Part shown: in pieces, positions 36,936 through 47,187 of the stretch | Position numbering within the stretch: the first letter of the stretch is position 1 | How the letters are laid out: each line of letters begins with the position of its first letter | NCBI GenBank assembly: GCA_002224055.1 | Contig: AZLU01000231.1 | Span: forward strand, 1-64,000 | Length of the DNA: 64,000 bases | Origin: Pezizomycotina sp. ARF18 | Taxonomy: Eukaryota; Ascomycota | Direction of reading: 5' to 3' | Program-made: the position numbers and the translations under genes | Notes under the pieces: generated by a model | What the model was told of the DNA's origin: nothing | The model's input: the letters and a program-made list of their open reading frames with translations, nothing else | Database searches by the model: none

Positions 36936-37999
36936 CGTTGGGGAGGGACGGAGGCGAATGGCATCGTCGATGGTTTGTTGGGGTAGAGGTTATGTGTATC
37001 GAAGGCCTTGATGATGTCGTCGGCTTTTCTCGATAGCTGTTGCAAGTCTCCTGAGCTCTAACGACTAGAAAATATGGAGAACGATGAACACGCAGATATG
37101 GTGATGAGCAGAAGGGAAAGTAAGAGAGGCTATACTACGTTACATTATAATCTCTTCATTTAGAGGTTCTCCAGTTTTCTTCGTGTATGTTGGAAGGAAC
37201 TCGGTGTGACAATGGGGAAAGACGACCCGTTGCAATTGGAGTGGAGAAATGAGCCGTCCCGAGGAACAGAATATTCTGTATCGGAAAACGAAACGGCTTA
37301 AAAAAGAGGGTTTCAAGCAAGGATTGCCACTATCACGAGTATATCGGCGATAGCAATTCAAGCAATTAACTACTATAGAGGATCATGTATTTCAAAATGA
37401 AAGGATAATAAGATATATCGTATATTATATTATTATACTAGTACTATTCCGTCTTTGCTTTTATCGCTTTTCAATTGCGAGGCTTTCGGAATAGTTTACG
37501 GAGCAGGACAGTGAGAAAGAGGCTCTGCAGATAACGCGGCAACTTCCGCTACCTTTTTCACTTTCATTATTGGCTACACGCGTGAGAATTCTTTGGGATT
37601 GCAGTATTCACCCCCAAAACCTCTCATGGCCGCGTCTCTAAGGTCAACAACGAGTCAACGACGTTCTCCTTCTTTGCGATTATACAACATCATGATCGGC
37701 TTTAAATAGGCGTACTTTCGCTACTGAAAGAACTGGGAAAATAAAGGGTGAAAAATTCGCGGGTCTGGGGAGTTGCGGTCGATGGTCGAGTTAATGATAT
37801 AATAAGTAAGATTTTCCGTTCACTCCCTACTAAGTAAGATCGACTTTGATATATTTGGATTCTCGCTATAAAGACTAACCATTTTACCTTTTTTTTTCTT
37901 AAAAAAAAAAAAAAAAAAAAAAAAAACCGAAGACTTAGTTTTCTCGATTATTTATACTTTTAGACCGAACCCGAATATATATAAAAAAGAAAGAAAAAA
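36936..37999. other. Divergent intergenic region
   Basis: Promoter region shared by the lyase (minus) and the Myb/polyQ gene (plus). Contains a poly-A run of about 25 near 37,902-37,926, roughly 75 bases upstream of the Myb start. No other gene supported. Confidence 0.45.
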
Positions 38000-38969
38000 A
38001 TGGTGAAAGGTTCCTCGGACGAAGGAGAAGAACACTTTTTCGACGCCGTACTTGTGCCGACGAATAACAGTGTGGCAGCGGGGACGAAGGCGCCGTACAA
38101 GCACCTCGTGAAGCACCCGGGTCAGAAAACGATGCAGGCGACGCTAGACATGCGGACTAATCCGCGGAAGCGGCGCAGGGGTGCTCCGACGGCGTTGGTG
38201 GTCGACCATATATCGCAAATGCAGCAGCAGCAGCTACAGCGGCAACAAGTGCAGCAAGCGCAACAATTCCAATTACAGCAGCAGCAGCGGCAGCAGCAAC
38301 AGTACTCAGAAGAGCAGGAAGAAGCAGAATACGAAGACGAAGAAATAACAGCGACGATACCACCACCTCCAGCACCAGTCCCAACACAAGAAGTCCAGCA
38401 ACAACCACAACCTCCGGTAAAAAGCAGAGGAAACCAGCAGACCACACCGGCGGCCCCTGGACCGAAGAACAAGACGCGTACCTCGAACAGCTAATAAAAG
38501 AAGGCCACAAGGTCCTCCAGATCCAAAACAAATTCGAAGAGAAATTCCAACTGGGCGCTCCCGCGACGCCGTGCGGAACCGCGTGAAGCGCGTCCGCGCG
38601 CGGACGATGGAGCTCTCGGAGATGGAAAGAGCGGCTTATAAAAAGGAGATACGGTTCGTTCAGGACCCCGCGAATTTATCTAGGATCGTTTTGGATAGGG
38701 TGAAGCTATTGGTGCCGAATGCGACGCAGGGGTTGATAGAGAGGTACATGAAGGAGGATAAGGATGTTCAGCTAGCGGTTGCGTTGGACGGGTTTAGGAA
38801 AGGAAAGATATCGAGGACTATGAAGGCGCATATGCGTATGGTCATGGGGAGGAAGGACAGAATCACGGTAGTCGAAGTCGAAGAAGCAGGCTGCGAATGC
38901 GAATATAATAATACTACTAATAATGTAAATGCCGGTGTGACACAAGGTCAACAGCTGACGTGGGCGTAA
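38000..38969 (+). CDS. Myb/SANT-like DNA-binding protein with polyQ region
   Basis: Probable nuclear DNA-binding protein. It starts MVKGSSDEGEEHFFDAVLVP, followed by a basic RTNPRKRRRGAPTALVVDHI segment that could act as a nuclear signal. A Q-rich tract lies at about 38,217-38,315, encoded by mixed CAG and CAA codons, then an acidic and proline-rich linker. After a frameshift near 38,440 the sequence reads GPWTEEQDAYLEQLIKEGHK, a Myb/SANT helix with its first tryptophan, continuing to VLQIQNKFEEKFQLG. A second shift near 38,560 leads into DAVRNRVKRVRARTMELSEM, the recognition-helix end. The C-terminal part ends TNNVNAGVTQGQQLTWA. About 320 residues in total. I recognise the domain but not a named ortholog. 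It is convergent with the NCBP3-like gene. Confidence 0.8.
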
Positions 38970-39372
38970 TGTTCTACGCCTTTTTATTCTACATTACATA
39001 TAATTCGGTTTTTCAGGAGTCTGTTTTTTCATTGATTTTCTTTGTAGAACAGCTTGGTCTATTCGATTCTCATTGTAAATATAGATTTTCTTTTTATACC
39101 TTTTCCCCTTATTTCCTTCAGAGAGCTGGTGGGTGGGTGTACACTAGTAGACCACGTTTGATGAGAAAACAAAGCGGAATAAATACAATACGTGAAAGCT
39201 CATAGTAAGAAATCAGAGAAATTAAAGAGAATGAAATGCATTCCTAGAAGTTTGATATCCCATTAACCGAAATATAAAAGATTTGGAAAAAAAAAGAAAA
39301 GACGCCTTCTGATAGTCGTTAGAAAAAGTCATCCCGTTGATAGATAATTCAAAAATAAGCGCTGAAATGATC
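38970..39372. other. Convergent intergenic spacer
   Basis: About 400 bases between two 3' ends. T-rich then A-rich, as expected of fungal 3' regions. No gene seen. Confidence 0.5.
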
Positions 39373-41160
39373 TTATCCGAATAAATCCTGAGCCCTGCTG
39401 CGTCCCGCTCTCCGGCTCCCTTTATTTGGCTCTTCGATCCTACTGAAGAGCGACCCTTTGTTCGGCAGCAGCTCGACGCCGGCGTTTGCCGACGGAGCTT
39501 GCCCACTGCTCCGCGGATAGAGAAATCGCTAGCTGACCCGGAAGCCGCCGCTCCTCTAATAGAAAAGCCGTCGTCCCTTGCAGCCGCGCCGCGTATGCTA
39601 AATCCGGAAGGCTCCCTCTCCCCGATGTATCATTACTCGCGCCGGTAGCTATACGCGATTCCAACGATCGACCCGCACCTTCCATGCCGACATCATTATC
39701 CCTGTTCTGAACTCTCTCGGGGAACAGCTCTTACCTCGACTCCAAGCTCCGGGTCTTCTTCTGGTTCGCCTTCGGTGGGCTCTGCCCGCGTCGCGGCGGT
39801 TGCGGGACGGGATCGGATGACAGCGTTGTCCTCGGTGCGTCGGAAGCCTGTAACCGCTGGGGCTCGCGCTCCTCCTGCGGCGGCCGCTGCCTGATAACTT
39901 TTCCGGGAATAGTTCGACGCTATCGTTCTTGGAATGCTCCTCCTATCCGGAATAGTTCACGGGCGACCGCGACCGTGCTCTCCTATCCGGGAATAGTTCA
40001 CGGGCGACCGCGACCGTGCTCTCCTCGGCCTAGAGCTCGAACCCTGTCCGCTGCTACTACTGAAAAGCTCTACGCCTTCGGGAAGAGCTCTACACCCTCG
40101 TTTGCCTTCCTCGATCGGTCGCCAAACAGCTCAACACCATCATTAGACCTCCTTGGCCGTTCACCGAATAATTCGACGCCTTCGTTCTGCCGCCTCGACG
40201 CCTGTCATCCGCTGAATCGTTCGCCGTCGTTGTACATGTCACCATCCCTGCCGTACCGCTCGAGTCGTTTCTCCTAGATTCTCGGCGTCGTCGTAGTAGC
40301 GGCGGTTGTACTCACCGATCCGGAGCGTGACTACATCGGGTAGTCCCGTTCCCTGTACTGGCCCCTGCCTTCCTGCGCGCCTCCCGGCGTGCTTCCTCCC
40401 GTTCGCGGCGCTGCTTTCCTTTGTTCGACGTGTCGTCTTCCGGGTGGAAGAGGTAGTACCTGCTACGTTCCTTGCGCCTTTCTGTATTTCATAGACAATA
40501 TAGAGTTATTATCAGTAATCGATCCTTTGTAGTTGAATGGTTTGAAATGAACATTCGATGTACGGACCCTCCTTTCTATCGGTCTCCGAGCGACCCTAAT
40601 CTCTAGCCTTGCGAGCGGGTGCGAATCAGCCCTCTGGCTTCCCTCAGATCCCAGGCGCAACCTGGAGCGCGACGGCGACGACAGTAATTCAAGCACGGCT
40701 GCGCATTGCCTGTTCATCCGCGTAGACGAGGTTGAGCGAGGTATCATCTATCCACTCGAATTGCGCGGGCTCGGGGCGCCGCACTGCGTCAGAAACTCCT
40801 TGACGTGCGTCGTCGACATGTTGTCTAACCGCGCAGATGCACCTTGTTCCTCTGCACGCCTCAGAATGTCGGTGCTGCTCATGCGCGAACTGGAGTGGTG
40901 GCTGGCCGTTGAGCTGTGCTGGTTGCTGGGTCTAGAACAAGAGTGGATAATAATTTGTCTTTTGCGTTAGCTATTTTTATTCCTCGCATTGAGTCGCTTT
41001 CGCCAATGTCTCCGTCTTGTTGGAATATGAAAAATTTCAGAGGCTGTAATAGAGAGGTAACGAAGAAGAGAGGCGCGACCTGTTCTTGGGGCCCGTCGAT
41101 GGCTGTGATTTCATCCGTCCATCATATCTGTGTCCAGGCTGATGCAACGCTCTCGTCCAT
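39373..41160 (-). CDS. NCBP3: NCBP3-like RNA-binding protein with ELFP repeats
   Basis: Homolog of nuclear cap-binding subunit 3, which joins mRNA cap complexes and export. On the minus strand at about 40,720-40,825 the sequence reads VHLRGLDNMSTTHVKEFLTQ, then, after an indel, AQFEWIDDTSLNLVYADEQA. This matches the family core (GVDxMST...IEWLDDTSCNVVW). It continues with HPLARLEIRVA and, at about 40,430-40,470, YYLFHPEDDTSNKGKQRRER, also typical of fungal members. The long C-terminus is low complexity and holds repeated ELF-type units: NDGVELFG, NEGVELFP, VELFPEK, RELFPDR and finally ELLPNKGSLFSRIEEPNKGS. The stop is at 39,373-39,375. The start is uncertain: an ATG at 41,158-41,160 gives MDESVASAWTQI. 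Many frameshifts occur, one of them inside a duplicated 40-bp unit. Confidence 0.85.
39941..40021 (-). repeat. 40/41-bp tandem duplication in NCBP3-like coding region
   Basis: Units at 39,941-39,980 and 39,981-40,021 are identical except for one extra G in the second. Each encodes STVAVARELFPDR on the minus strand. The one-base difference throws one copy out of frame, which suggests either a base-calling error or a recent coding expansion. Confidence 0.9.
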
Positions 41161-43453
41161 TGTTGCTGTCGATACTTGATTCTGCCTCTTCAAAGATGGA
41201 TCTGTCGTATGTAGTTGTGTTCTCTATTCTGTCCTTTGTTGTTTTATGAAAAAATTGGAAGGAGAACTCGAAAGCGACTAATGCTCGAGTGCTGTATTTA
41301 TAATTGGGCGGTAGTAGAAGGGAAAAAAAAAAAAAAACGAGGCAATGCCAGCGTTTAAAGGAGTAGGGAGAGAGAGAGAGAGACAAATGTGCTGGTTTAG
41401 CTCAGGATTGGTGGTTGGTCTCTCTTTTCTATGTAGTAAGAAGAAACAAAGTATTCTTTTTTTTTTTTTTTTTTTTTCAAGTTTCCTTTTTTAGGCTGGG
41501 GGAAATTTATGCGAAAAAAAAAAAGTCAAAAAATACAACTACCAGGAGGGAGAAGCCATGAAAAGAAAAGGATGAAAAGGGCAGGTCAAACTCTCACAGA
41601 ACAAGAAACCCGCTTCTAAGTATCTTAATAGCTCACAGAAACGACTTCAAGCGCTTGAAAGTAGAAAACAAGGACTGAAAAAGAAGATAACAAGGCTTCG
41701 AATAACAAATTCTGTTTCTGACAGCTTCCAAAACTACTCATTGACCTATATCCTTTATCAGCAATTCGTTTTAGAAGAGCAACGGCGGCTTCAATGTGAG
41801 TTTCATATCTACGTTACACGTTGCCGGCCTTACAGGGCGATTTGACTAGAATGCGAGGGTGTGTGGAGGAAAAGAATTATAGGGAAAAGAACTGACGTTT
41901 AACGTATTCTCTCCCTCTAGACGTTTGAGATCGAGGCGCCTGTACATTTGTACACACCCAAGCATCTACTCACCGTTACAGGGATCAACCTCCGGCTATG
42001 CTGAGCTGTTTATCCGTGTAAATCGGGATTAATGTCACCTCTGGACAGCGCATTTTCTTTCCCCGAACGATACGTAAACCTCCGGGTCATCGTCATAGCA
42101 GGGGAAAAAACTAGGCCAGAACAGTGCCGGACATGGCAAGGCTGAAACTTTCACCCTTGGATTCAAAAAAAAAAAAAAAAAAAAAGAAGGAACGGAGAGA
42201 TAAAATTGAAATTCTCTTGAAGCTTTCTTTAACCACTAACGAAATGGTATATTTGGATGTCTGCTCGGTTTGTGGTGTCATCTAAATGCCTAACTAAGGC
42301 CCTTCGTTTTTCTGGCGTCACCCCTGGATTTCACCTGACCATTAACGGCCTTTCCGCACGTGCGGCTGTCAAAAGAGCAGCAACACGAGAGCAACGGACT
42401 CCTATAAATAAACAAAATAGCACAGGAACTGAACAGTCAACACGTTCCTGAGATCACAGTCTACCAATAAATACCACGGGAGCAATTTTGCTGACGAGAC
42501 AGCTGCGGTCAATATCGTCTTTTTTTTTTTTTTTTTTTGGGCTGGTATGAGATCTACCCTATTTTGTTAAAGAAACCTGTCAGACATTAATCGAAAGTCC
42601 CTTTCCAGCCTGCAGGGCTGCTTCTTTTTAACTTTTTTTTTAAGGTCCGCCCGTTCCATCGAGTACCGTATTGGACCAGACGTTGCCGAAATTAAAACTG
42701 GGAGAAAAGAAAAAAAGAGGAAATTTCAATCCATCCAGTAACAAGAAATTGTGACGAACGGCGGTGATAGAACGGACAACGGCCGTACTAGGCGACAATA
42801 TGATAGATATTCATCTTTTCTTTATTGTCCATGCTGTTAATTTCAAATATCGCAACAAAGGAGAGAGAGAAAGTGACATAAGAACTGAGTTATTAACAAC
42901 AATAAAAGGAGACATACAAAAAGCAGAGAAGAGAGCCTTTCAAGGATTCTTCCTGACTGGGCTGAGGGCTTTTTCTAAAACCATAATACAATTCATAAAA
43001 TAATATCTTATAATAATATCCCTCTTCTACTTTGTATGACCTCGAGATTCTTATTTTAAGATCCCTATATACTTAAGATAGGAAAATTTTTCCATCTCAT
43101 TTGTCCACGAGGGAGAGTTTTCAATATTTCATTCAAATATTCGTCCTTTTTTTCTTTTCCTCTTCTCCGTTCACACAATAAATTTGAAACCTTGTAATTT
43201 TTTTCCTTCGCATTTGTTCTAGCCTCACTGACAATAAAAAAGAAAAGGTTCACTTTTTCCCCCATAAATCTTTTCTCACTCCCTCAAACAACTTCCTATA
43301 CTGCTACTTCATAACAAAAACGGGTTTCCAGCGTTCCGGAGTCTTTCACGTATATTCTTAAAATAAAACATTCAAATATTCACAGTAATCATAATAATAA
43401 TCGCCTGTGGTTTTGTCATTCTCCTAAACATTTAATCCAAATATTCTGAAGGG
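41161..43453. other. Divergent intergenic region with one unassigned open frame
   Basis: About 2.3 kb between the NCBP3-like gene (minus) and the unknown gene at 43,454 (plus). It contains an open frame at about 41,579-41,795 (separate entry), poly-T near 41,457-41,477, poly-A near 42,166-42,185 and poly-T near 42,521-42,538. Nothing else is supported. Confidence 0.45.
41579..41795 (+). CDS. Possible coding exon, unassigned
   Basis: A stop-free plus-strand frame of about 72 codons includes SQNKKPASKYLNSSQKRLQA and SFQNYSLTYILYQQFVLEEQ. It is lysine-, glutamine- and leucine-rich with a helical look and ends at a good donor (aat|gtgagt). No ATG lies in frame directly upstream, and I see no matching downstream exon. 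It could be an exon of a small unannotated gene or chance. No family recognised. Confidence 0.22.
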
Positions 43454-44692
43454 ATGTCGTCGATATACTTGGACGACCCTGATTATCACTTGGCGGACGG
43501 AGACATGGCCGGAAGCGTGTACGACTCGATGCCCGCATCCCCGTCGCAACGTCACGTCGGGAGGAAACGGCCTGGGATCGCTTGCGGACGAGTTGGCTGC
43601 CGCATACGATTCGAAGAGGAAGAAGACTACGAAGGGAGGATGAAGGGGTCGTCACGAACGGTACGAGCGCTGCAACCAGTAAAAACTGCCAAAAGCGCGT
43701 CTGCGGGGATCCCACGACGGGCAATGCCCGCCAGTAAAAGAATGGAGATATAAACGGGGCGGCTACGCCGCGGAATGGAGTCAACAACACTACCGCTGGG
43801 AATGCTGCCGAGACGCCATGGTCATACCGCCAAGCCTACAGGAAAACTGGACCAGGTCGAAGTCGAAGCCCTCAAGGGACTAGCGATGGTTAAAGGCTGG
43901 GGTAGCAGGAGACGGCCTCTCGAAATCAACGGCTACCATGCGGAGAAGAAGCCCGCCGTAACGAATGGTAATACGCCGTCAGAGGAGGACGAGGATGAAG
44001 TTAGGAGACTGATGAAGGGTTTGCAAGACCTGAAATCGCAAAGTTCTATTGAGACTGGCAGCCAAAGGTATTTGAAAAAAATTTTTTTTTTTTTACCAAC
44101 TTTGACAAAATTTTAGAACAATCAACGCATTTATGTTATTACTTTTACTATTTCATATAGTTACTTGCTGACTCTTATCCTTCTCCAGATTAATAACCGC
44201 GCACTCGTCCCTATCCTCGCACGTCGCGAACCAGACCCGGAACCTACGGACCTCTCCTCCTTCCTTTCCACCCCGCTACAGGTTTTATACCCCATAGACG
44301 AATACAGCACAGAAAACGTCGCGGAAGCTTCCGAACTACTCACTTCATTGCTCGACCTCGTACCGCAGCCGACCCCTTGCCGCTACACGAGCTCAACCAG
44401 CTGCACGATATGACGCTGTCCCTCATCACTCAGCTATCTTTCCTGTCCGATTCGCTGTACATGGCCCGCCAGCAGAACAACGTCGCCGGCCGCAAGCTCC
44501 GCGGTGTCAAGGAGGCCTGCCGGGAATGGCGGAACGAGATCGACGAATTCGAGGGCGCGCGCGTTTATTGAAGAGGGAAACTGGGATGCTAGGCTCAAGC
44601 AGAGAGAGGCCGAGGGTGTCTGTAGGGACGTTATGGTCGGGTTCGAAGACTTCTGCAAAGGCATGGAGAGGAGGATCGAAGGTTTTTGTTAA
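43454..44692 (+). CDS. Conserved fungal protein of unknown function, coiled-coil
   Basis: Starts MSSIYLDDPDYHLADGDMAG and is acidic and disordered for roughly the first 200 codons. An intron occurs at about 44,070-44,190 (after SSIETGSQR, resuming LITAHSSLSSHVANQTR). The C-terminal half is helical: STENVAEASELLTSLLDLVP, then LHELNQLHDMTLSLITQLSF with LSDSLYMARQQNNVAGRKLR, GNWDARLKQREAEGVC and FEDFCKGMERRIEGFC before the stop. The layout resembles uncharacterised ascomycete proteins I recall with an ITAHxSLSxHLANQTR segment and a C-terminal helical bundle. I cannot name a function. Frameshifts occur near 43,590-43,760 and 44,390-44,580. Confidence 0.65.
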
Positions 44693-46412
44693 AGAAATAA
44701 CTTATTTTTCTGTTTTCTTTTTTAGAGCCGCGATCCTCTTTGCTTTTCTATCTCTTTTAATTCCTTTAGCGACTTTCGCGTCATGTTTTTCATCTTAATT
44801 CCTTGCAATTGCCTTACTATTGCTCTTTTATTTTACTGTTACTATTACTATTACTATTATTGTTTTTTAATGATTCTTTTTAGCATCCCTCGAGGTAAAT
44901 TCAGGCGTCTAAGAAGGTATGGTATTCGTTGGCGGTTTTATTCTTTTCATTCCATTATAATATTCTCTTCTCCTCTGCTCAAGCTGTTCACCGATATACC
45001 TCTTCTTTCTCCTTATTCTTTTTTCCTTCCAGCGATTGTTTTTCTTCCAACCTGTAAATCGGCATTCCATATTACCTACTATTTAAACTTACCAGAGACG
45101 AATGACACACTACTATACTATTAAGTATTTTCCTTGACAGAACTTGGACTTGGGTCTTGTTCTTTTTTTTAGCTGCTTTGCTTTACAGAATTTTGTCTAC
45201 AATTACTGTTTACTTGAGAAGACCGTTTTATGATAGGCTGGCGAAAAATTCCTTTGTCGCTTTTCTCTTTTCCCTTCTTTTTCACCCTCCTTCAAGCTTC
45301 GCTAGACATATCCTGTTCTACTAAAGTATTGTCTTTAGAATTTGCTAGCTATAGCTTCGTGTATCTTTATACATAATGAACATTAATAACGCCTTTTTAT
45401 ATAATGAGACAGGAGGAGGTGATTGTGCTCAAAGATTTTCTTACACATTGCGGCATCTAATACTGATGATACTACAGGCGCTGCAGACGTGTTCGCACAA
45501 AGGCGTATTGATGTACGATAAGGGCTAAACGCTACCAAAGTCCTTCCTGTTAAAGTAGATCAATCACGCACGTCGAACGTAAAACATAGAAATATTCACG
45601 ATATAAACATGCTATATAGATATACGTTTGAATTATATTCTACCTCAACTACATATAAATTGTCTATTAATATATAAGTATGTATCGTCTTCTCCATACA
45701 CATCCGCGCGTTTGAAAAAAAGAAAAGCGACGCAGATGCGTTTGGTAATGAAGACGAGAGTCTTATATCGGCACGAAAAAATCTTTTTGAAGATATTCCT
45801 TCAGCTGAGTGCTATTATGAATGATGAAGCTCAGAGCTGTACACACTGATGCCTTTTTTGTTTGGGTTGTTTGGAAAGTGAAGTTGAGCATGGTTCACGG
45901 AGAAATGGATGTTCACGTATGGAAATTTGGACAGAAAGGAACCGGAACCAGTCGACTGGGAGAGGAAGCATGCATACCGTTTTGTAGTAGGGGACAAGGG
46001 GGAGGCGGGTTCGGGAACTCAACTGGAATATGGCGCTCGTCTTTTATGCCCACCCTGAAAGTAAATATCACACTCATATGTTCTTCGCTGATTACAGAGG
46101 TTTATGAATATGTTGCGAGGAAAGAAAACGTCGATTTGATGAAAAGGACGCAATTATGAAAACCGCATTATGACAGATTGAAAAAACCCGTGGATCCCAA
46201 ATAAAAAATAAAATAGTGTTGTCAAAGGAGATGATTATGTATGTGTCGAATCGAAAAAAAAAGCCCCGAAGAAAAGAAGAACGAAAAACACCGGCCCTCC
46301 GTTTTATAAAAAAAAACCCGCCTATGACGACTTCTCCTCCTTCTGCTTTTTCTGTAGAGGAACTGTTAGTACAGGCCATCCTAAGTTATGAAGAGTCGAA
46401 AATTTCGAGACG
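44693..46412. other. Convergent intergenic region
   Basis: About 1.7 kb between the unknown gene and eL29, T-rich near the first 3' end. An open frame of 112 codons at 45,821-46,159 has no recognisable domain and is not called. Confidence 0.45.
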
Positions 46413-46750
46413 TTAATAGATAGAGGGACACACAAGAGCCTTCATGGTGCCGTGGAGGGCGTATCTGTGGTTTCTTCTGAACTTGGGGTCGGTTCCGTTC
46501 AGGAGCGGTAGCGGAAGGTCTTGGGCTTCTTGATGCCGTTCCTGTGCGCCTTGCGCGACTGGTTATGTTGAGAGGAGTTTTTTGACTATTTCGAGGAGAG
46601 TATATTAGCAAATACCGTCGTCCTCATGAACTAGAAGTCGTGGGAGATCTAGAGCGTTTCGTTACCTCTGGAGGGAAGAAAGAATATAAATTAGCGGCTA
46701 TTACAAAGAGACGACGGATTTTCTGGACAAGATGTTTACTTACTGGCCAT
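46413..46750 (-). CDS. RPL29: 60S ribosomal protein eL29
   Basis: Small basic large-subunit protein. The first coding exon is only seven bases (ATGGCCA, 46,744-46,750), followed by gtaagt. The main exon reads, with indels, SKNSQNSSQHNQSRKAHRNG and IKKPKTFRYRS, then GTDPKFRRNHRYALHGTMKA with stop TAA at 46,413-46,415. The core KKAHRNGIKKP and DPKFRRNxRxAxHGT are diagnostic of eL29. Length is about 65-70 residues, as usual. Frameshifts occur in the A-rich run near 46,570 and at the serine codon near 46,510. A spliced piece of two bases or a second short intron between 46,600 and 46,680 is possible. It is divergent from uL11, whose start lies 437 bases away. Confidence 0.93.
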
Positions 46751-47187
46751 TGCGAATTGTAGTGTCGAGTACGTATGAGGTTCTGATAGAGGAGGGAGTT
46801 GGTCTCTTTTGGTTGAAGTCTGACGATGCTTTTGATTTCTTTGTAACTGTTTTCTTTTTTTTTTTTTGTCTCCTGCTGGAATGAGAGCTTAGTATTGGTC
46901 GGTTGCCCTAAAAAGAATTTATTTTAGTGTGACTGCCTTTTTTCAAGGAGATTTTAACAGGACTAACTTTAAAGTACATTTTCTTAGTGGTGTAGTATTC
47001 TTGTGCCAAGGAAAAATTGCTCACTCCCAAAGTGAAAAAAATTGAATATCACCAGCAAACGAACCTATACACTCTTCTTACAATCTTCAACCGACGACAA
47101 CTTCGACGACCTCAGCCAATACCTCCTCCAACCTCGTCTTCAACTACTTTTATATCTCGAAAAGGATCAAGAAACTAAACAGCCGCC
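46751..47187. promoter_or_regulatory. Shared divergent promoter of RPL29 and RPL12
   Basis: This 437-bp region separates the eL29 and uL11 start codons, which face outward, so it must hold both promoters. It contains a Homol-D-like octamer (separate entry), a CCCTAAAA element at 46,906-46,913 and a T-tract near 46,856-46,867. Co-regulation of the two ribosomal genes is inference from the arrangement. Confidence 0.65.
46928..46935 (-). promoter_or_regulatory. Homol-D-like box
   Basis: TGTGACTG on the plus strand is CAGTCACA on the minus strand, matching the Homol-D core (CAGTCAC A/G) known from fission yeast ribosomal protein promoters and thought ancestral in ascomycetes. It lies 178 bases from the eL29 start and 252 from the uL11 start. 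The nearby CCCTAAAA resembles the partner CCCTA-type element. Sequence match only. Confidence 0.6.

Noticed and set aside
45821-46159. 112-codon open frame between the unknown gene and eL29
   Set aside because: No recognisable motif and no supporting exon structure.
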